Origin: Bifidobacterium pongonis
GTDB lineage: Bacteria; Actinomycetota; Actinomycetes; Actinomycetales; Bifidobacteriaceae
Assembly (NCBI RefSeq): GCF_019331805.1
Contig: NZ_JAHBBE010000002.1
Location: 1 to 64,000 of the forward strand
Length of the DNA: 64,000 nt
Reading direction: 5' to 3'
Position 1 is the first letter of the stretch; every line of letters begins with the position of its first letter. A program made the translations under genes and the position numbers. A model generated the notes under the pieces. The model searched no databases, was not told the DNA's origin, and saw only the letters and a program-made list of their open reading frames with translations. Below are positions 26,043-38,448 of this stretch, piece after piece.

Positions 26043-27233
26043 ATGTTGCGTTGGCAGACGGCAGGCGAATCGCATGGCGAGGCGTTGGTGGCGATGATCG
26101 AGGGATTGCCCTCCGGTGTCGAGGTCACGAGCGGCGACGTGGTGGATGCCTTGGCCAGGCGTCGTCTCGGTTACGGCCGCGGCGCGCGCATGAAGTTCGA
26201 GCAGGACAAGGTCCGTCTGCTCACCGGCGTGCGTCATGGGCGCACGCTCGGCACGCCGATCGCCGTCGAGATCGCCAATACGGAATGGCCCAAGTGGACC
26301 GAGGTCATGAGTGCCGACCCGCTCGACCATGAGCTGCCCCGCGAAGGGCGCAACGCGCCGCTGAGCCGTCCCCGTCCGGGCCATGCCGATCTGACCGGCA
26401 TGCGCAAGTACGCCTTCGACGACGCGCGTCCGGTGCTGGAGCGTTCCTCCGCCCGTGAAACCGCATCCCGTGTGGCGCTCGGTGCCATCGCGGCTGATTT
26501 CCTGGAGCAGACCTTCGGCATCCGCACCGTCTCCCACGTCCTGTCCATCGGCGGCGCCGGTGTTGAGGACCGCACTACGGCACCGCTCCCGACCCCCGAC
26601 GATCTTGAGGCGCTGGATGCCTCTCCGGTGCGCACCCTCGACAAGGATGCGGAAGCGCGCATGATCGCCCGCATCGACGAGGCCAAGGCGAATTCCGATA
26701 CCCTCGGCGGTGTGATCGAGGTCGTCGCCTACGGCGTTCCCGCCGGCATCGGCACCTACGTGGAATCCGACCGCCGTCTCGACGCGGCCCTGGCCAGCGC
26801 CGTCATGGGCGTGCAGGCCATCAAGGGCGTCGAAATCGGTGATGGTTTCCTCGAAGCCGAACGCCCGGGCTCCGAAGCCCATGACGAGATGGTCGTGGAG
26901 GATGGGCATATCGCGCGCGTGAGCAACCGTGCGGGCGGCATCGAAGGCGGCATGTCGAACGGCCAGCCGATCGTCATCCGTGCGGCGATGAAGCCGATTC
27001 CCTCCATTCCGAAGGCGCTGCGCACGGTGGATGTGCTCACCGGCGAGGCCGCGCAAGCCATCAACCAGCGTTCCGATTCCACCGCAGTGCCGGCCGCGGC
27101 CGTCGTGGCCGAAGCAATGGTCCGTCTGACCATCGCCAAGTACGCGCTTGAGAAGTTCGGCGGCGACAGCGTCGAGGAGACGCGCCGCAACTGCGAGTCC
27201 TACCTCGCCTCCTGGCCGGAGCACATGCGGTGA
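26043..27233 (+). CDS. aroC: Chorismate synthase
   Basis: A 396-residue FMN-dependent enzyme that makes chorismate from EPSP, the last shikimate step. The N-terminal TAGESHG and the motifs [22 protein letters not shown] and [12 protein letters not shown] are those of AroC, and [13 protein letters not shown] and [10 protein letters not shown] follow near the C-terminus. The start at 26043 is set by AAAGGG about 7 bases upstream and by family alignment. The stop overlaps the aroKB start (GTGA), so the genes are translationally coupled. It is a full-length enzyme. Confidence 0.97.
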   Translation: MLRWQTAGESHGEALVAMIEGLPSGVEVTSGDVVDALARRRLGYGRGARMKFEQDKVRLLTGVRHGRTLGTPIAVEIANTEWPKWTEVMSADPLDHELPREGRNAPLSRPRPGHADLTGMRKYAFDDARPVLERSSARETASRVALGAIAADFLEQTFGIRTVSHVLSIGGAGVEDRTTAPLPTPDDLEALDASPVRTLDKDAEARMIARIDEAKANSDTLGGVIEVVAYGVPAGIGTYVESDRRLDAALASAVMGVQAIKGVEIGDGFLEAERPGSEAHDEMVVEDGHIARVSNRAGGIEGGMSNGQPIVIRAAMKPIPSIPKALRTVDVLTGEAAQAINQRSDSTAVPAAAVVAEAMVRLTIAKYALEKFGGDSVEETRRNCESYLASWPEHMR

Positions 27234-28870
27234 GCGGCGGAATGGCAGGGAAAGCCAGGCCGGTGGCCGTCCTCATCGGCATGATGGGGGCGGGCAAAAC
27301 CCGCGTGGGCAAGGAAGTCGCCCATATCATGGATCTGCCGTTCGCGGACGCCGACGTATGCATCGAACGCGAAGTGGGCATGAGCATCCCCGAATTCTTC
27401 GAGCGTGAGGGCGAGCCGGAATTCCGTAAGGTCGAGGCCGATCTCATCGCCGACATGCTGGAGGATTTCGACGGCATCTTCTCGCTGGGCGGCGGCGCTC
27501 CCATGACCCCGTCCACGCGGGACGCGTTGGCCGATTACGTCGGTCGCGGCGGGCGTGTCGTGTACTTGGACGCCGACCCCGAGGAGGCCATGGAACGGGC
27601 CAATCGCGGCGGCGGGCGCCCGATGCTCAACGGCGATGCCGAAGAGCGTTGGAGGAAATTGTATGTGGAACGCGATCCCGTGTTCCGCGAGGTCGCGAAC
27701 GTGCGCGTGCGCACGCGCGGCCTGACGCCGCAGATGGCGGCGAGAAAGGTCATGGATATGATTCGCGAACGCAACGTGCATGTCACCGGGACGGGTATCG
27801 AGCCGTATGACGTGCGTATCGGCGAAGGCGTGATGGGTCATCTGCCCGAGGTTCTGGGCGATGGCCCGGTGCGTGTGGCCTTGATCCACACCCAGCCGGT
27901 GCAGCGTCACAGCGACCATGCGCGCACCCTGCTGCGTCAGGCGGGCTACACCGTGTCCGACATCGTGGTCCCGGACGCCGAGGCGGGCAAGACCGTGGAT
28001 GTCGCCAACGGTGTGTGGCGTCGTCTGGGCGATGAGGGCTTCACCCGTTCCGACGCGATCGTCGGACTCGGCGGGGGAGCGGCCACCGATCTGGCCGGTT
28101 TCATCGCCGCGACCTGGATGCGCGGCATCCGTTACGTGAACTGCCCGACGTCCCTGCTGGCCATGGTCGACGCGTCCACTGGCGGCAAGACCGGCATCAA
28201 CACCGAAGCCGGCAAGAATCTGGTCGGCTCGTTCTACACCCCGGCCGGCGTGCTCGCCGACATGCGCGCCCTCGCCACGTTGCCGAACGACATCTTCATC
28301 GAGGGATTGGGCGAGGTCGCCAAGTCCGGTTTCATCATGGATTCGGAGATCCTGCAGATCCTTGAGGATCATGCCGATGAATTGCGCGCCTTCGACGGGT
28401 CGACGTTCCTGGATTCCGATCTGAAGGATGTGGTCGCGGAGCTGATCGAGCATACCGTGGGCGTGAAGGCCTACCATGTGTCCGCCGATCTCAAGGAGGC
28501 GGGGCTGCGCGAATTCCTGAACTACGGCCATACGCTCGCCCATGCCATCGAGAAGCTTGAGCATTTCCGCTGGCGTCACGGCAACGCGGTGGCCGTCGGA
28601 TGCGTGTACGCCGCGGAGCTGTCGCACCTGCTGGGCTACATCGATCAGGATCTGGTGGATTACCATCGTTCGCTGCTCGGCTCCCTCGGCCTGCCGACCT
28701 CGTGGAGCAACGGCTCGTGGGACGATGTGCTCGCGTTGATGCACAAGGACAAGAAGGCGCGTGGCAACACGCTCCGTTTCGTCGTGCTCGACAGGATCGG
28801 GCATCCGATTCATCTTGAGGACCCGCCCGCGGATGCCGTCGAAGAGGCGTTCCGCCGGATCCAGCGATAA
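27230..28870 (+). CDS. aroKB: Shikimate kinase / 3-dehydroquinate synthase fusion
   Basis: A 546-residue bifunctional protein. Residues 10 to about 175 are shikimate kinase with the P-loop GMMGAGKTR, while about 180-546 form 3-dehydroquinate synthase with the NAD-binding [26 protein letters not shown] and the zinc-ligand helix HTLAHAIE. It catalyses two non-consecutive shikimate steps. AroK and AroB are adjacent genes in many actinobacteria; here they are one frame without an intervening stop. GTG 27230 overlaps the aroC stop; ATG 27242 is an alternative start. Confidence 0.96.
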   Translation: MSGGMAGKARPVAVLIGMMGAGKTRVGKEVAHIMDLPFADADVCIEREVGMSIPEFFEREGEPEFRKVEADLIADMLEDFDGIFSLGGGAPMTPSTRDALADYVGRGGRVVYLDADPEEAMERANRGGGRPMLNGDAEERWRKLYVERDPVFREVANVRVRTRGLTPQMAARKVMDMIRERNVHVTGTGIEPYDVRIGEGVMGHLPEVLGDGPVRVALIHTQPVQRHSDHARTLLRQAGYTVSDIVVPDAEAGKTVDVANGVWRRLGDEGFTRSDAIVGLGGGAATDLAGFIAATWMRGIRYVNCPTSLLAMVDASTGGKTGINTEAGKNLVGSFYTPAGVLADMRALATLPNDIFIEGLGEVAKSGFIMDSEILQILEDHADELRAFDGSTFLDSDLKDVVAELIEHTVGVKAYHVSADLKEAGLREFLNYGHTLAHAIEKLEHFRWRHGNAVAVGCVYAAELSHLLGYIDQDLVDYHRSLLGSLGLPTSWSNGSWDDVLALMHKDKKARGNTLRFVVLDRIGHPIHLEDPPADAVEEAFRRIQR

Positions 28871-28920
28871 CAGTCCAGTATCGGAACATGGTTCCGCGAT
28901 AACAAGGGAGTGAATGGAAT

Positions 28921-29370
28921 ATGACCAAAGTCGTGGTAGTCAACGGGCCGAATCTCGGTCGTCTGGGCGTGCGCCAGCCCGACGTGTACGGCAAGCAGGA
29001 TCTTGCGACCCTGCGCGAGCTGTGCACGCGGTGGGGTGTGGAACTCGGGCTTGACGTGGAGGTTCGCCAGAGCGACGACGAGGCCGAGATGATCGGTTGG
29101 ATGCATCAGGCCGCCGACGAGAAGACGCCCATCGTGATGAACCCCGCCGCGTTCACCCATTACTCCTACGGTCTTGCGGATGCCGCCCATATGGTGATCG
29201 ACGAGGGGCTGCCGCTGATGGAGGTGCACATCTCCAATCCGTCCGCGCGCGACGAGTTCCGCAAGCGCTCCGTGATTTCGCCGGTCGCCACCGGCACCAT
29301 CACCGGCATGGGCTTCTATGGCTATAAGCTCGCGCTGGAAGCCGTCGCCCATCTGGTCGCGGGGGAGTGA
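28921..29370 (+). CDS. aroQ: Type II 3-dehydroquinate dehydratase
   Basis: A 149-residue dodecameric enzyme that dehydrates 3-dehydroquinate. The type II signature is visible: VVNGPNLGRLGVRQPDVYG with the catalytic Tyr and Arg, NPAAFTHYSY, and the catalytic His in EVHISNP. It follows aroKB by 50 bases with its own ribosome site (AAGGGAG, about 11 bases upstream). The cluster therefore covers AroB, AroQ, AroK and AroC; AroE and AroA are not in this window. Confidence 0.95.
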   Translation: MTKVVVVNGPNLGRLGVRQPDVYGKQDLATLRELCTRWGVELGLDVEVRQSDDEAEMIGWMHQAADEKTPIVMNPAAFTHYSYGLADAAHMVIDEGLPLMEVHISNPSARDEFRKRSVISPVATGTITGMGFYGYKLALEAVAHLVAGE

Positions 29371-29394
29371 ATCCCGTTTTCGGTACGGTCGTGT

Positions 29395-29429
29395 GAGGGC
29401 CGGGTCGTCCCATGGATGACCCGGCCCTC
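29395..29429 (+). terminator. Terminator after aroQ
   Basis: A 16-base stem (GAGGGCCGGGTCGTCC / GGATGACCCGGCCCTC, one G-T pair) with a 3-base loop, 25 bases past the stop. It closes the aroC-aroKB-aroQ operon. Confidence 0.75.
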
Positions 29430-29543
29430 GCCGTATTTCCGGGCGTTCCATGCGTATGGTTCGCCGCGTGCGTAACAATGCCGTTCAACACGCAACGCCA
29501 ATTCGGTTTTGTAGGTTATGTGAAATACCATAGAAAGCATTGA

Positions 29544-29627
29544 TTGATAACGTGTGCATGCCGAGATGAGTAATACGGCCAGTGTCGGCCAAAGGTCGTG
29601 GCTGGCCGTGGTTGCCTACGTTATCAA
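29544..29627 (+). promoter_or_regulatory. Two LacI-type operator-like half-sites flanking a candidate promoter of the amylopullulanase gene
   Basis: TTGATAACGT (29544-29553) and ACGTTATCAA (29618-29627) are exact inverted copies about 70 bases apart. Each contains the central CG typical of LacI-family operators, and the second extends to an imperfect palindrome (TTGCCTACGTTATCAA). A -10-like TAATAC (29571-29576) lies between them. Carbohydrate genes in bifidobacteria are widely controlled by LacI regulators, so this fits sugar-responsive repression. Confidence 0.5.
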
Positions 29628-29684
29628 CCAAACCACGTCGCATGGTGCGGCGGGGAAGAATCTCGATGACGAGGAAAGGGAAGC

Positions 29685-32600
29685 ATGATCGCACAACGGT
29701 CGTTCAGACGAATCCTGGCGGCGAGTGTCGTCGCCGCGATGTCGTGCGCGTCGCTGATTACGGTTCCTAACGTCGCTCAAGCCGAGGAGACCAGCTCCTC
29801 CGGCAAGAAGGACGTTCAGGTGATCGCATTCCAGCAGACGTGGAACACCATCGCCAAGGAATGCACCAACACCTACGGTCCCGAAGGTGTCGCCTATGTG
29901 GAGGTCTCGCCTCCGCAGGAGTCCATCCAGGGCACCCAGTGGTGGACCAGCTACCAGCCCGTGAGCTATAAGCTCGACTCCAAGCTGGGCACGGAAGCCG
30001 AATTCAAGAACATGGTCAAGCAGTGCGCCGCGGCCGGCGTGGGCATCATCGCCGACGTCGTGCTGAACCAGACCACCGGTTCCGACGTAGCCGCCGGCGA
30101 CCAGAAGGGTGTGGCGGGCACCGATTACAACGGCTCCACCGGCACCTACCCGGGCTTCGCCACCAAGCAGTACCCGGAAGGCATCACCGCCTCCGACTTC
30201 CACAGCTGCAAGAAGAACATCTCCGACTACACCAACCAGAAGGAAGTCCAGGAGTGCCGTCTTAGCTCCATGTGGGACTTCGACTCCGAAAGCGAGAAGG
30301 TGCAGGACATCCAGTCCGATTATCTTGTCTCGCTGTGGAACGCCGGCGTGCGCGGATTCCGCATGGACGCCGTCAAGCACATCCACACCGACAGCATGAA
30401 GGCGATCAAGGAGAAGTTCGCCAAGAAGATCGGCAAGAACGCCAGCGACATCTACTGGATCCAGGAAGTCATCGGCAACTCCTCCGAAGCCGCGGGTATC
30501 CAGCCGAGCAACTACGTGCAGAACGGCACCGTGACCGAATTCGGCTTCAAGTCCGAAATGAACCAGACCTTCAAGGACAAGATCGCCAACCTCAAGGGCT
30601 TGAGCGACCGTCTGAGCAAGGATCTGTCGTCCGAGGACGCCAACGTGTTCGTCACCAACTGGGATACCGCCCGCAACGAGGGCGCGCTGACCTACAAGGA
30701 CGGCGCCAAGTACCAGCTGGCCAACGCCTTCATGCTGGCCTACGACTACGGCACCCCGCGCCTGCTCTCCGACTACAAGTGGGATGTCAACGACGATGGC
30801 GCACCCAACGCCACCGCGACCTCCGTGCCGGACGTCGACATGGACAAGGCCTGCTCCACCAACGATTCCGATTGGAACTGCGAGCAGCGTTGGACCTCCA
30901 CCCGCGGCATGATCGCCTTCCGCAACTACGTCAACGGCACCAAGGTCACCGATTGGCAGGATGACGGCGGCGACAACATCGCCTTCTCCCGTGGCAGCAA
31001 GGGCTTCATCGCCATCAACAACGGCAAGAAGGACAAGGACGCCTCGTACACCACTTCCCTCGCCGACGGCGAATACTGCAACGTGTACGCCGCCATGGAC
31101 TGCTCCAAGACCGTGACCGTCAAGAACGGCAAGGTCGAGACCACGGTTCCGGCACGTTCCGCCATCGCGCTGTACGCCGGCGCCACCAAGGCCGATCACC
31201 CGGCAGCGTCCACCGCCACCGATCCGTCCGATCCGGACGTGAACCAGGAGGATGACGAGGTCCTGCCCGACGACAAGAGCATCACCATCTACTACAAGCC
31301 GAACGATTCCAGCTGGAAGACCCCGAAGGTCCACTACGGCCTCGGCGATGACTGGAACCAGCCGGAAGCCGACATGACGCTCGACGCGCAGGGCTACTAC
31401 CGCGCCACCATCGACACCAAGGGCAAGAAGATCGACTTCGTGTTCCATGATGCCGACACCGACCAGTGGGAGAACCCGAAGGGCGGCGGCAACTACCACG
31501 CCAATGCGGGCATCACTCACATGGGTGTGGCAAGCCAGTCCGCGACCGTGGGCAACCCCGAAGCCATCGGCGGTCAGACCCGACTCGTCGTGCACTACAA
31601 GCCCTCCAGCGCCTCGGACAACCGTGGCGTGTACGTGTGGGGCAAGGACACCAGCGGCACGGACATCAACGCCGAGCACCACGCCTTCACCGGCAGCGAC
31701 TGCTGGGGCAAGGTCACCACGCTGACCTTCGACGGCAAGTTCGAGAACTTCGGCTTCATCATCACCACCAGCGACTGGAACAAGTACGGCGGTGACCGCA
31801 GTGCCAAGGTAAGCGCCGACGGCACCGCGGAAGTGTGGATCGACGGCACCAAGTACCCGGATCAGGGCGAATCGACCACCGTCGAAACGCTCGACGCCGC
31901 GCCGGAGGACTACGCCTGCGATGCCGCCACCGTCAAGGTGAAGGTCCACTACAACCGTGACGACGGCCTGTACTTCAACTCCGAGGACACCTCGACCACC
32001 GTCCCGCAGTGGGATATCTGGACCTGGGCCTCCAACTGGAACGGCGGAGCTGCCACCTTCACCTCCCATGACGATTGGGGCGAAGTCGCGGAATACTCCT
32101 TCAACACCTACACCTACTACAACAACGACGGAACCTCCGACATCGGCATGCTGCGCCGTTACGGCAAGGATGCGTGGAAGGCCAAGGATCCGGACGGCGG
32201 CGATCACAAGATCCCGTCGGACGCCCTGGTGTTCGACGGCACCGATGGCAATGCCACCGCCACCGCCGAAGTATGGATGCTCAACGGCGACGCCACGGTG
32301 TACACCGCTCGCCCGGCCCTCGGCGCTTCCATGAAGTCCGCCGAGATCTCCGACACCAACCAGCTGACGGCCAAGCTCTCCAAGAAGGTCTCCGCCGACG
32401 ACATCAAGGACGACGTGACCGTCAAGGATGCCGATGGCAAGACCGTGGCCGTCAAGAGCGTCAAGACCGATGGCACCAAGGTGATCATCACCACCGACAA
32501 GGAACTTGACGTTCGCGGCAAGTACACCGTCGAGGTCAAGGGCTTCGGCTCCCAGGACGCCGTCGCGGGCTCCGTGGTCCGCACCGACGCCTTCGACAAG

Positions 32601-34946
32601 AAGTACGCCTACAGCGGCGACGATCTCGGTGCGACCTACAAGGCCGCGAAGACCGGCTTCAAGCTGTGGGCTCCGACCGCCACCGACGTCAAGCTCGTCA
32701 TCTACAAGTCCGATGACCCGAACGCCGACGTCGACCGCACCATCGACATGACGAGCGGCGACAAGGGCGTGTGGAGCGCCTCGGTGAACGATCTCGCCAG
32801 CGGCACCGCCTACGCCTATCAGCTCACCTTCGCCGACGGCACGGTGAACGTTTCCGCCGATCCGTACGCCACCGCGGCGGTCGCGAACGGCGAACGTTCC
32901 GTGGTGCTGTCCAAGAAGGACATGGGCAACGCGGGCAAGCGCATGGATGCCTTCTCCAAGACCACCGATGCGTCCATCGCCGAGATGAACATCCGCGACT
33001 TCTCGATCAGCCCGAACTCCGGCGTCTCCGCCGACAAGCAGGGCAAGTATCTGGGCGTCGTCGAATCCGGTACCAAGACCGCCAAGGGCGCGACCTCCGG
33101 CCTCGACTACCTCAAGAAGCTGGGTGTCACCCACGTGCAGATCATGCCGATGTACGACTACGGTTCCGTCGACGAGACCGGCGACCTGAGCTACGACGCC
33201 AAGGGCGCGCAGAACTGGGGCTACGATCCGGAGAACTACAACGTGCCGGAAGGCTCGTACTCCTCCGATCCGAGCAACCCGGCCTCCCGCGTCACCGAAA
33301 TGAAGCAGATGGTCAAGGGCCTGCATGACAGCAATATCCGCGTCATCATGGATGTGGTGTACAACCACGTCTACAATGCCGCGAATCATTCGTTCAACAA
33401 GACGGTCCCCGGCTACTACTTCCGCTACGACGACAACGGCTCGCTGGTCAACAACTCCGGTTGCGGCAACGACACCGCCTCCGAGCGTGCGATGATGCGC
33501 AAGTACATCGTCGATTCGGTGACCTACTGGGCGAAGAACTACAACATCGACGGTTTCCGTTTCGACCTCATGGGTCTGATCGACACCGAGACGATGAAGG
33601 AAGTCCGCGCGGCCCTCGACAAGATCGATCCGTCCATCATCGTGCTCGGCGAAGGCTGGGACATGAACACCACGATGGACAAGAGCGAGATGACCATCCA
33701 GCCGAACGCCTACCAGGTCGCTTCGGATGGCACGAACAACGGCATCGCGTTCTTCAACGATTCGATCCGCGACGGTCTCAAGGGCTCCGTGTTCTCCGAC
33801 ACCGACACCGGCTTCGTGTCCGGCAAGGCCGATCAGGAGAAGCTCATCGCCCACAACGTGCTCGGCTGCCAGTATGATGCCGACGCCGACACCACCTGCT
33901 GGAACGGCAACGCGCAGGATCACTACGCGGACGCCGGCCAGGTGGTGAACTACGCCGAAATCCACGACAACATGACCCTGTACGACAAGCTCCGCGCATC
34001 CGCACCCACGGATGACGAGGCGACCACCGAGGCGCGCGCCAAGCTCGCCGACTCCGTCGTCTACCTGTCCGAGGGCATCCCCGCCATCCAGCTGGGCCAG
34101 GAGTTCCTGCGCACCAAGGGCGGCAACGGCAACAGCTACAACGCAGGCGACGCGACGAACGCCATCGACTGGGATCGCACCACGCAGTACGCGGGCTCCG
34201 TCGATTACGTCAAGGGCCTGATCAAGCTGCGCAACAAGATCGCGGCGCTCCGCCAGACCAACTACGACGACATCAACGCCAGCGTGACCATGCTCAAGTC
34301 CGCCGACGGCGTCGTGGCCTACCAGGCGAAGGACTCCAGCGGCACCTACGTGGTGATCTTCAACGCCAATGGCAAGGCCGCCTCCGTCGAAGGCGTCGCC
34401 GCCGGCAAGTACGAGGTGCTCGCCTCCGACGGCACCGTGTACGGCGATGACGAGGCCAAGAGCGTCACGGTCCGCAAGGGCTCCACCTACGCGGCCGGCG
34501 CACTGTCCGCCACCGTGCTCAAGGTCGCCTCCGCCGACGACGTGGTTCCCGTGATCAGCGGTGTGACCGAATCGACGACCATCACCGTCGGTTCCAAGTT
34601 CGACCCGAAGGCCGGAGTCACCGCCACGGACGACATCGATGGCGATCTGACCGACAAGATCGAGATCGAAGGCAGCGTGGACACCAATAAGGTGGGCGAT
34701 TACAAGCTGGTCTACTCCGTGACCAACTCCCGTGGCAAGACCACGACGTTCACCCGCACCGTGCATGTCCAGAAGCGCGCCGTCGTCCCGGCCGCCGACA
34801 AGGGCACGAAGGGTTCCGCCACGGCGTCCGGTACCGCGGGTACCGCCGCCACCGGCGCCTCCGTGCTGGTGATCGCGCTGATCGCGCTGGCCGCCGCCGC
34901 GGCCGGTATGATGTTCCGCCTTCGTGGAAAGGAGGAACGCCTCTGA
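29685..34946 (+). CDS. apu: Cell-surface amylopullulanase, two GH13 domains with starch-binding modules
   Basis: A 1753-residue secreted enzyme. Residues 1-33 are a signal peptide ending AQA. Residues 40-500 are a GH13 alpha-amylase domain (nucleophile D228 in GFRMDAVKH, acid/base E261 in WIQEVIG). About 530-620 looks like CBM25, and about 630-725 and 745-880 like two CBM41 modules. A PulA N-terminal region, a CBM48-like domain (about 980-1075) and a GH13_14 pullulanase domain follow (NWGYDPENYNVPEG; nucleophile D1294; acid/base E1323). An Ig-like domain (about 1620-1700) and a C-terminal membrane helix with a basic end (RLRGKEERL) complete it; there is no clear LPXTG. It should cut alpha-1,4 and alpha-1,6 links of starch, pullulan or glycogen. 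In the first domain two conserved His are replaced. AGGAAAGGG precedes the ATG. Confidence 0.94.
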   Translation: MIAQRSFRRILAASVVAAMSCASLITVPNVAQAEETSSSGKKDVQVIAFQQTWNTIAKECTNTYGPEGVAYVEVSPPQESIQGTQWWTSYQPVSYKLDSKLGTEAEFKNMVKQCAAAGVGIIADVVLNQTTGSDVAAGDQKGVAGTDYNGSTGTYPGFATKQYPEGITASDFHSCKKNISDYTNQKEVQECRLSSMWDFDSESEKVQDIQSDYLVSLWNAGVRGFRMDAVKHIHTDSMKAIKEKFAKKIGKNASDIYWIQEVIGNSSEAAGIQPSNYVQNGTVTEFGFKSEMNQTFKDKIANLKGLSDRLSKDLSSEDANVFVTNWDTARNEGALTYKDGAKYQLANAFMLAYDYGTPRLLSDYKWDVNDDGAPNATATSVPDVDMDKACSTNDSDWNCEQRWTSTRGMIAFRNYVNGTKVTDWQDDGGDNIAFSRGSKGFIAINNGKKDKDASYTTSLADGEYCNVYAAMDCSKTVTVKNGKVETTVPARSAIALYAGATKADHPAASTATDPSDPDVNQEDDEVLPDDKSITIYYKPNDSSWKTPKVHYGLGDDWNQPEADMTLDAQGYYRATIDTKGKKIDFVFHDADTDQWENPKGGGNYHANAGITHMGVASQSATVGNPEAIGGQTRLVVHYKPSSASDNRGVYVWGKDTSGTDINAEHHAFTGSDCWGKVTTLTFDGKFENFGFIITTSDWNKYGGDRSAKVSADGTAEVWIDGTKYPDQGESTTVETLDAAPEDYACDAATVKVKVHYNRDDGLYFNSEDTSTTVPQWDIWTWASNWNGGAATFTSHDDWGEVAEYSFNTYTYYNNDGTSDIGMLRRYGKDAWKAKDPDGGDHKIPSDALVFDGTDGNATATAEVWMLNGDATVYTARPALGASMKSAEISDTNQLTAKLSKKVSADDIKDDVTVKDADGKTVAVKSVKTDGTKVIITTDKELDVRGKYTVEVKGFGSQDAVAGSVVRTDAFDKKYAYSGDDLGATYKAAKTGFKLWAPTATDVKLVIYKSDDPNADVDRTIDMTSGDKGVWSASVNDLASGTAYAYQLTFADGTVNVSADPYATAAVANGERSVVLSKKDMGNAGKRMDAFSKTTDASIAEMNIRDFSISPNSGVSADKQGKYLGVVESGTKTAKGATSGLDYLKKLGVTHVQIMPMYDYGSVDETGDLSYDAKGAQNWGYDPENYNVPEGSYSSDPSNPASRVTEMKQMVKGLHDSNIRVIMDVVYNHVYNAANHSFNKTVPGYYFRYDDNGSLVNNSGCGNDTASERAMMRKYIVDSVTYWAKNYNIDGFRFDLMGLIDTETMKEVRAALDKIDPSIIVLGEGWDMNTTMDKSEMTIQPNAYQVASDGTNNGIAFFNDSIRDGLKGSVFSDTDTGFVSGKADQEKLIAHNVLGCQYDADADTTCWNGNAQDHYADAGQVVNYAEIHDNMTLYDKLRASAPTDDEATTEARAKLADSVVYLSEGIPAIQLGQEFLRTKGGNGNSYNAGDATNAIDWDRTTQYAGSVDYVKGLIKLRNKIAALRQTNYDDINASVTMLKSADGVVAYQAKDSSGTYVVIFNANGKAASVEGVAAGKYEVLASDGTVYGDDEAKSVTVRKGSTYAAGALSATVLKVASADDVVPVISGVTESTTITVGSKFDPKAGVTATDDIDGDLTDKIEIEGSVDTNKVGDYKLVYSVTNSRGKTTTFTRTVHVQKRAVVPAADKGTKGSATASGTAGTAATGASVLVIALIALAAAAAGMMFRLRGKEERL

Positions 34947-34980
34947 GCACAATGACCCATAAGCAACTCCGATAAACGCG

Positions 34981-35014
34981 CAAGAGCCGGCCTCCGATTG
35001 GGGGCCGGCTCTTG
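34981..35014 (+). terminator. Terminator after the amylopullulanase gene
   Basis: A perfect 12-base stem (CAAGAGCCGGCC / GGCCGGCTCTTG) with a 10-base loop, followed by ATGTTT, 34 bases past the stop. Confidence 0.8.
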
Positions 35015-35131
35015 ATGTTTCGGTGCGGTTCCGGCGTTTTCACCCCGCCCACCGTGAGGAGGGGAGCCCCTCGTGCATGGCCGGATCCGTATAACACGCC
35101 GGGTCAACTGTGAATGTTAAGCTGGAGTTCC

Positions 35132-36793
<1,662 letters not shown>

Positions 36794-36854
36794 GCTTCGG
36801 CACGCCGGTGAACCGCATATGGCGGTGAAACGGCACCCGAACCGGAATGTGTTG

Positions 36855-36892
36855 CAGCCCACACCGAAATCTGGTGTGGGCTGTAGCTTTTT
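36855..36892 (+). terminator. Intrinsic terminator after pyrG
   Basis: An 11-base stem CAGCCCACACC / GGTGTGGGCTG with a 7-base loop, followed five bases later by TTTTT. It separates pyrG from the suf operon. Confidence 0.85.
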
Positions 36893-36948
36893 CATGGCGG
36901 TTCTGTTAGGTTCTAGTAGGACATTGTGTGAATGACGGAGGCAAACCG

Positions 36949-38445
36949 GTGAGCGAATCACAAACACCAAACGCCGCGGCTGACGTGGAGATGAGCCAAT
37001 ACGTGGCCGATCGCACCCGCGTCAACGAGGATAAGATCAGGCAGGATGACGAGATCATCAGCCAATTCGGCGATTACACCTACGGCTGGCATGATACCGA
37101 CGCCGCGGGCGAAGCCGCGAAGAAGGGCATCGACGAGGACGTCGTCCGCGCCATCAGCGCGGATAAGGGCGAACCCGAATGGATGCTGGAGAAGCGCTTG
37201 CAAGGCTACAGGGACTTCATCAGCAAGCCGATGCCGCAGTGGGGCGTGGATCTCAAGGACTTCGACGCGGACGATTTCAAGTATTACGTCAAGCCGATCG
37301 ACAAGCAGGCGACCACTTGGGAGGAGCTGCCCGACGAGATCCGCTCCACCTACGACAAGCTCGGCATCCCCGAAGCGGAGAAGAAGCGACTCGTCTCCGG
37401 TGTGGCGGCGCAGTACGAATCCGAAGTGATCTACAACTCGATCCAGGAGGATCTGAAGAAGCAGGGCGTGATCTTCGTCGACACCGACACCGCGGTGCGC
37501 GAATACCCCGACATCGTGCAGAAGTATTTCGGCAAGTGCATCCCCAGCGACGACAACAAGTTCTCCGCGCTGAACACGGCCGCATGGTCCGGCGGATCCT
37601 TCGTCTACGTGCCGAAGGGCGTGCATGTGGACATCCCGCTGCAGGCGTACTTCCGCATCAACACCCCGAATATGGGCCAGTTCGAACGCACCCTGATCAT
37701 CGCGGACGAAGGCTCCTACGTGCATTACGTCGAAGGCTGCACGGCCCCCATCTACTCCACGGACTCCCTGCACTCCGGCGTGGTCGAGATCTTCGTCGAG
37801 CCGCATGCCCGCGTGCGCTATACCACCGTGCAGAACTGGTCGAACAACGTGTACAACCTGGTCACCCAGCGCGCCTACGTGCGTGAGGGCGGCACCATGG
37901 AATGGGTCGACGGCAACATCGGCTCCAAGGCGACCATGAAATATCCGGCCTGCATCCTGGCCGAACCGTACGCCAAGGCCAGCACCATGTCGCTCGGCTT
38001 CGCCGGCAAGGGCCAGTATCAGGACACGGGCGCGAAGATGATCCATCTCGCCCCGCACACCAGCTCCACCATCGTGGCCAAGTCGATCTCCCGCGGCGGA
38101 GGCCGTTCCGCATACCGCGGTTTCGTGAAGATCGTCAAGGGCGCCGAAGGCTCCTCGAACTCCACCGTGTGCGACGCGCTGCTGGTGGACGAATTCAGCC
38201 GTTCCGACACCTACCCGCATGTCGATGTGCGCGAGGACGACGTGTCCATGGCGCATGAGGCGACGGTTTCCAAGGTCTCCGAGGACCAGCTGTTCTACCT
38301 GATGAGCCGCGGCCTTTCCGAGGACGAGGCCATGGGCATGATCGTGCGCGGCTTCGTCGAGCCGATCAGCCGCGAGCTGCCGATGGAATACGCGCTTGAG
38401 CTGAACAGACTTGTGGAACTGCAGATGGAAGGATCGGTGGGCTGA
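36949..38445 (+). CDS. sufB: Fe-S cluster assembly scaffold protein SufB
   Basis: A 498-residue scaffold of the SufBCD complex on which Fe-S clusters are built. It has the characteristic SufB body ([49 protein letters not shown]) and the C-terminal [20 protein letters not shown]. It is the first gene of sufBDCSUT, all on one strand within about 6 kb. GTG 36949 has GGAGG nine bases upstream and is preferred over GTG 36928. No sufR-type regulator is found before it. Confidence 0.96.
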   Translation: MSESQTPNAAADVEMSQYVADRTRVNEDKIRQDDEIISQFGDYTYGWHDTDAAGEAAKKGIDEDVVRAISADKGEPEWMLEKRLQGYRDFISKPMPQWGVDLKDFDADDFKYYVKPIDKQATTWEELPDEIRSTYDKLGIPEAEKKRLVSGVAAQYESEVIYNSIQEDLKKQGVIFVDTDTAVREYPDIVQKYFGKCIPSDDNKFSALNTAAWSGGSFVYVPKGVHVDIPLQAYFRINTPNMGQFERTLIIADEGSYVHYVEGCTAPIYSTDSLHSGVVEIFVEPHARVRYTTVQNWSNNVYNLVTQRAYVREGGTMEWVDGNIGSKATMKYPACILAEPYAKASTMSLGFAGKGQYQDTGAKMIHLAPHTSSTIVAKSISRGGGRSAYRGFVKIVKGAEGSSNSTVCDALLVDEFSRSDTYPHVDVREDDVSMAHEATVSKVSEDQLFYLMSRGLSEDEAMGMIVRGFVEPISRELPMEYALELNRLVELQMEGSVG

Positions 38446-38448
38446 GCC

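Noticed and set aside
29616..34952. A 1778-codon open frame on the minus strand across the amylopullulanase gene
   Set aside because: It mirrors a real gene with strong third-position GC bias. The translation is Val/Gly/Asp/His-rich, has no domain pattern or ribosome site, and the sense frame has full catalytic motifs.
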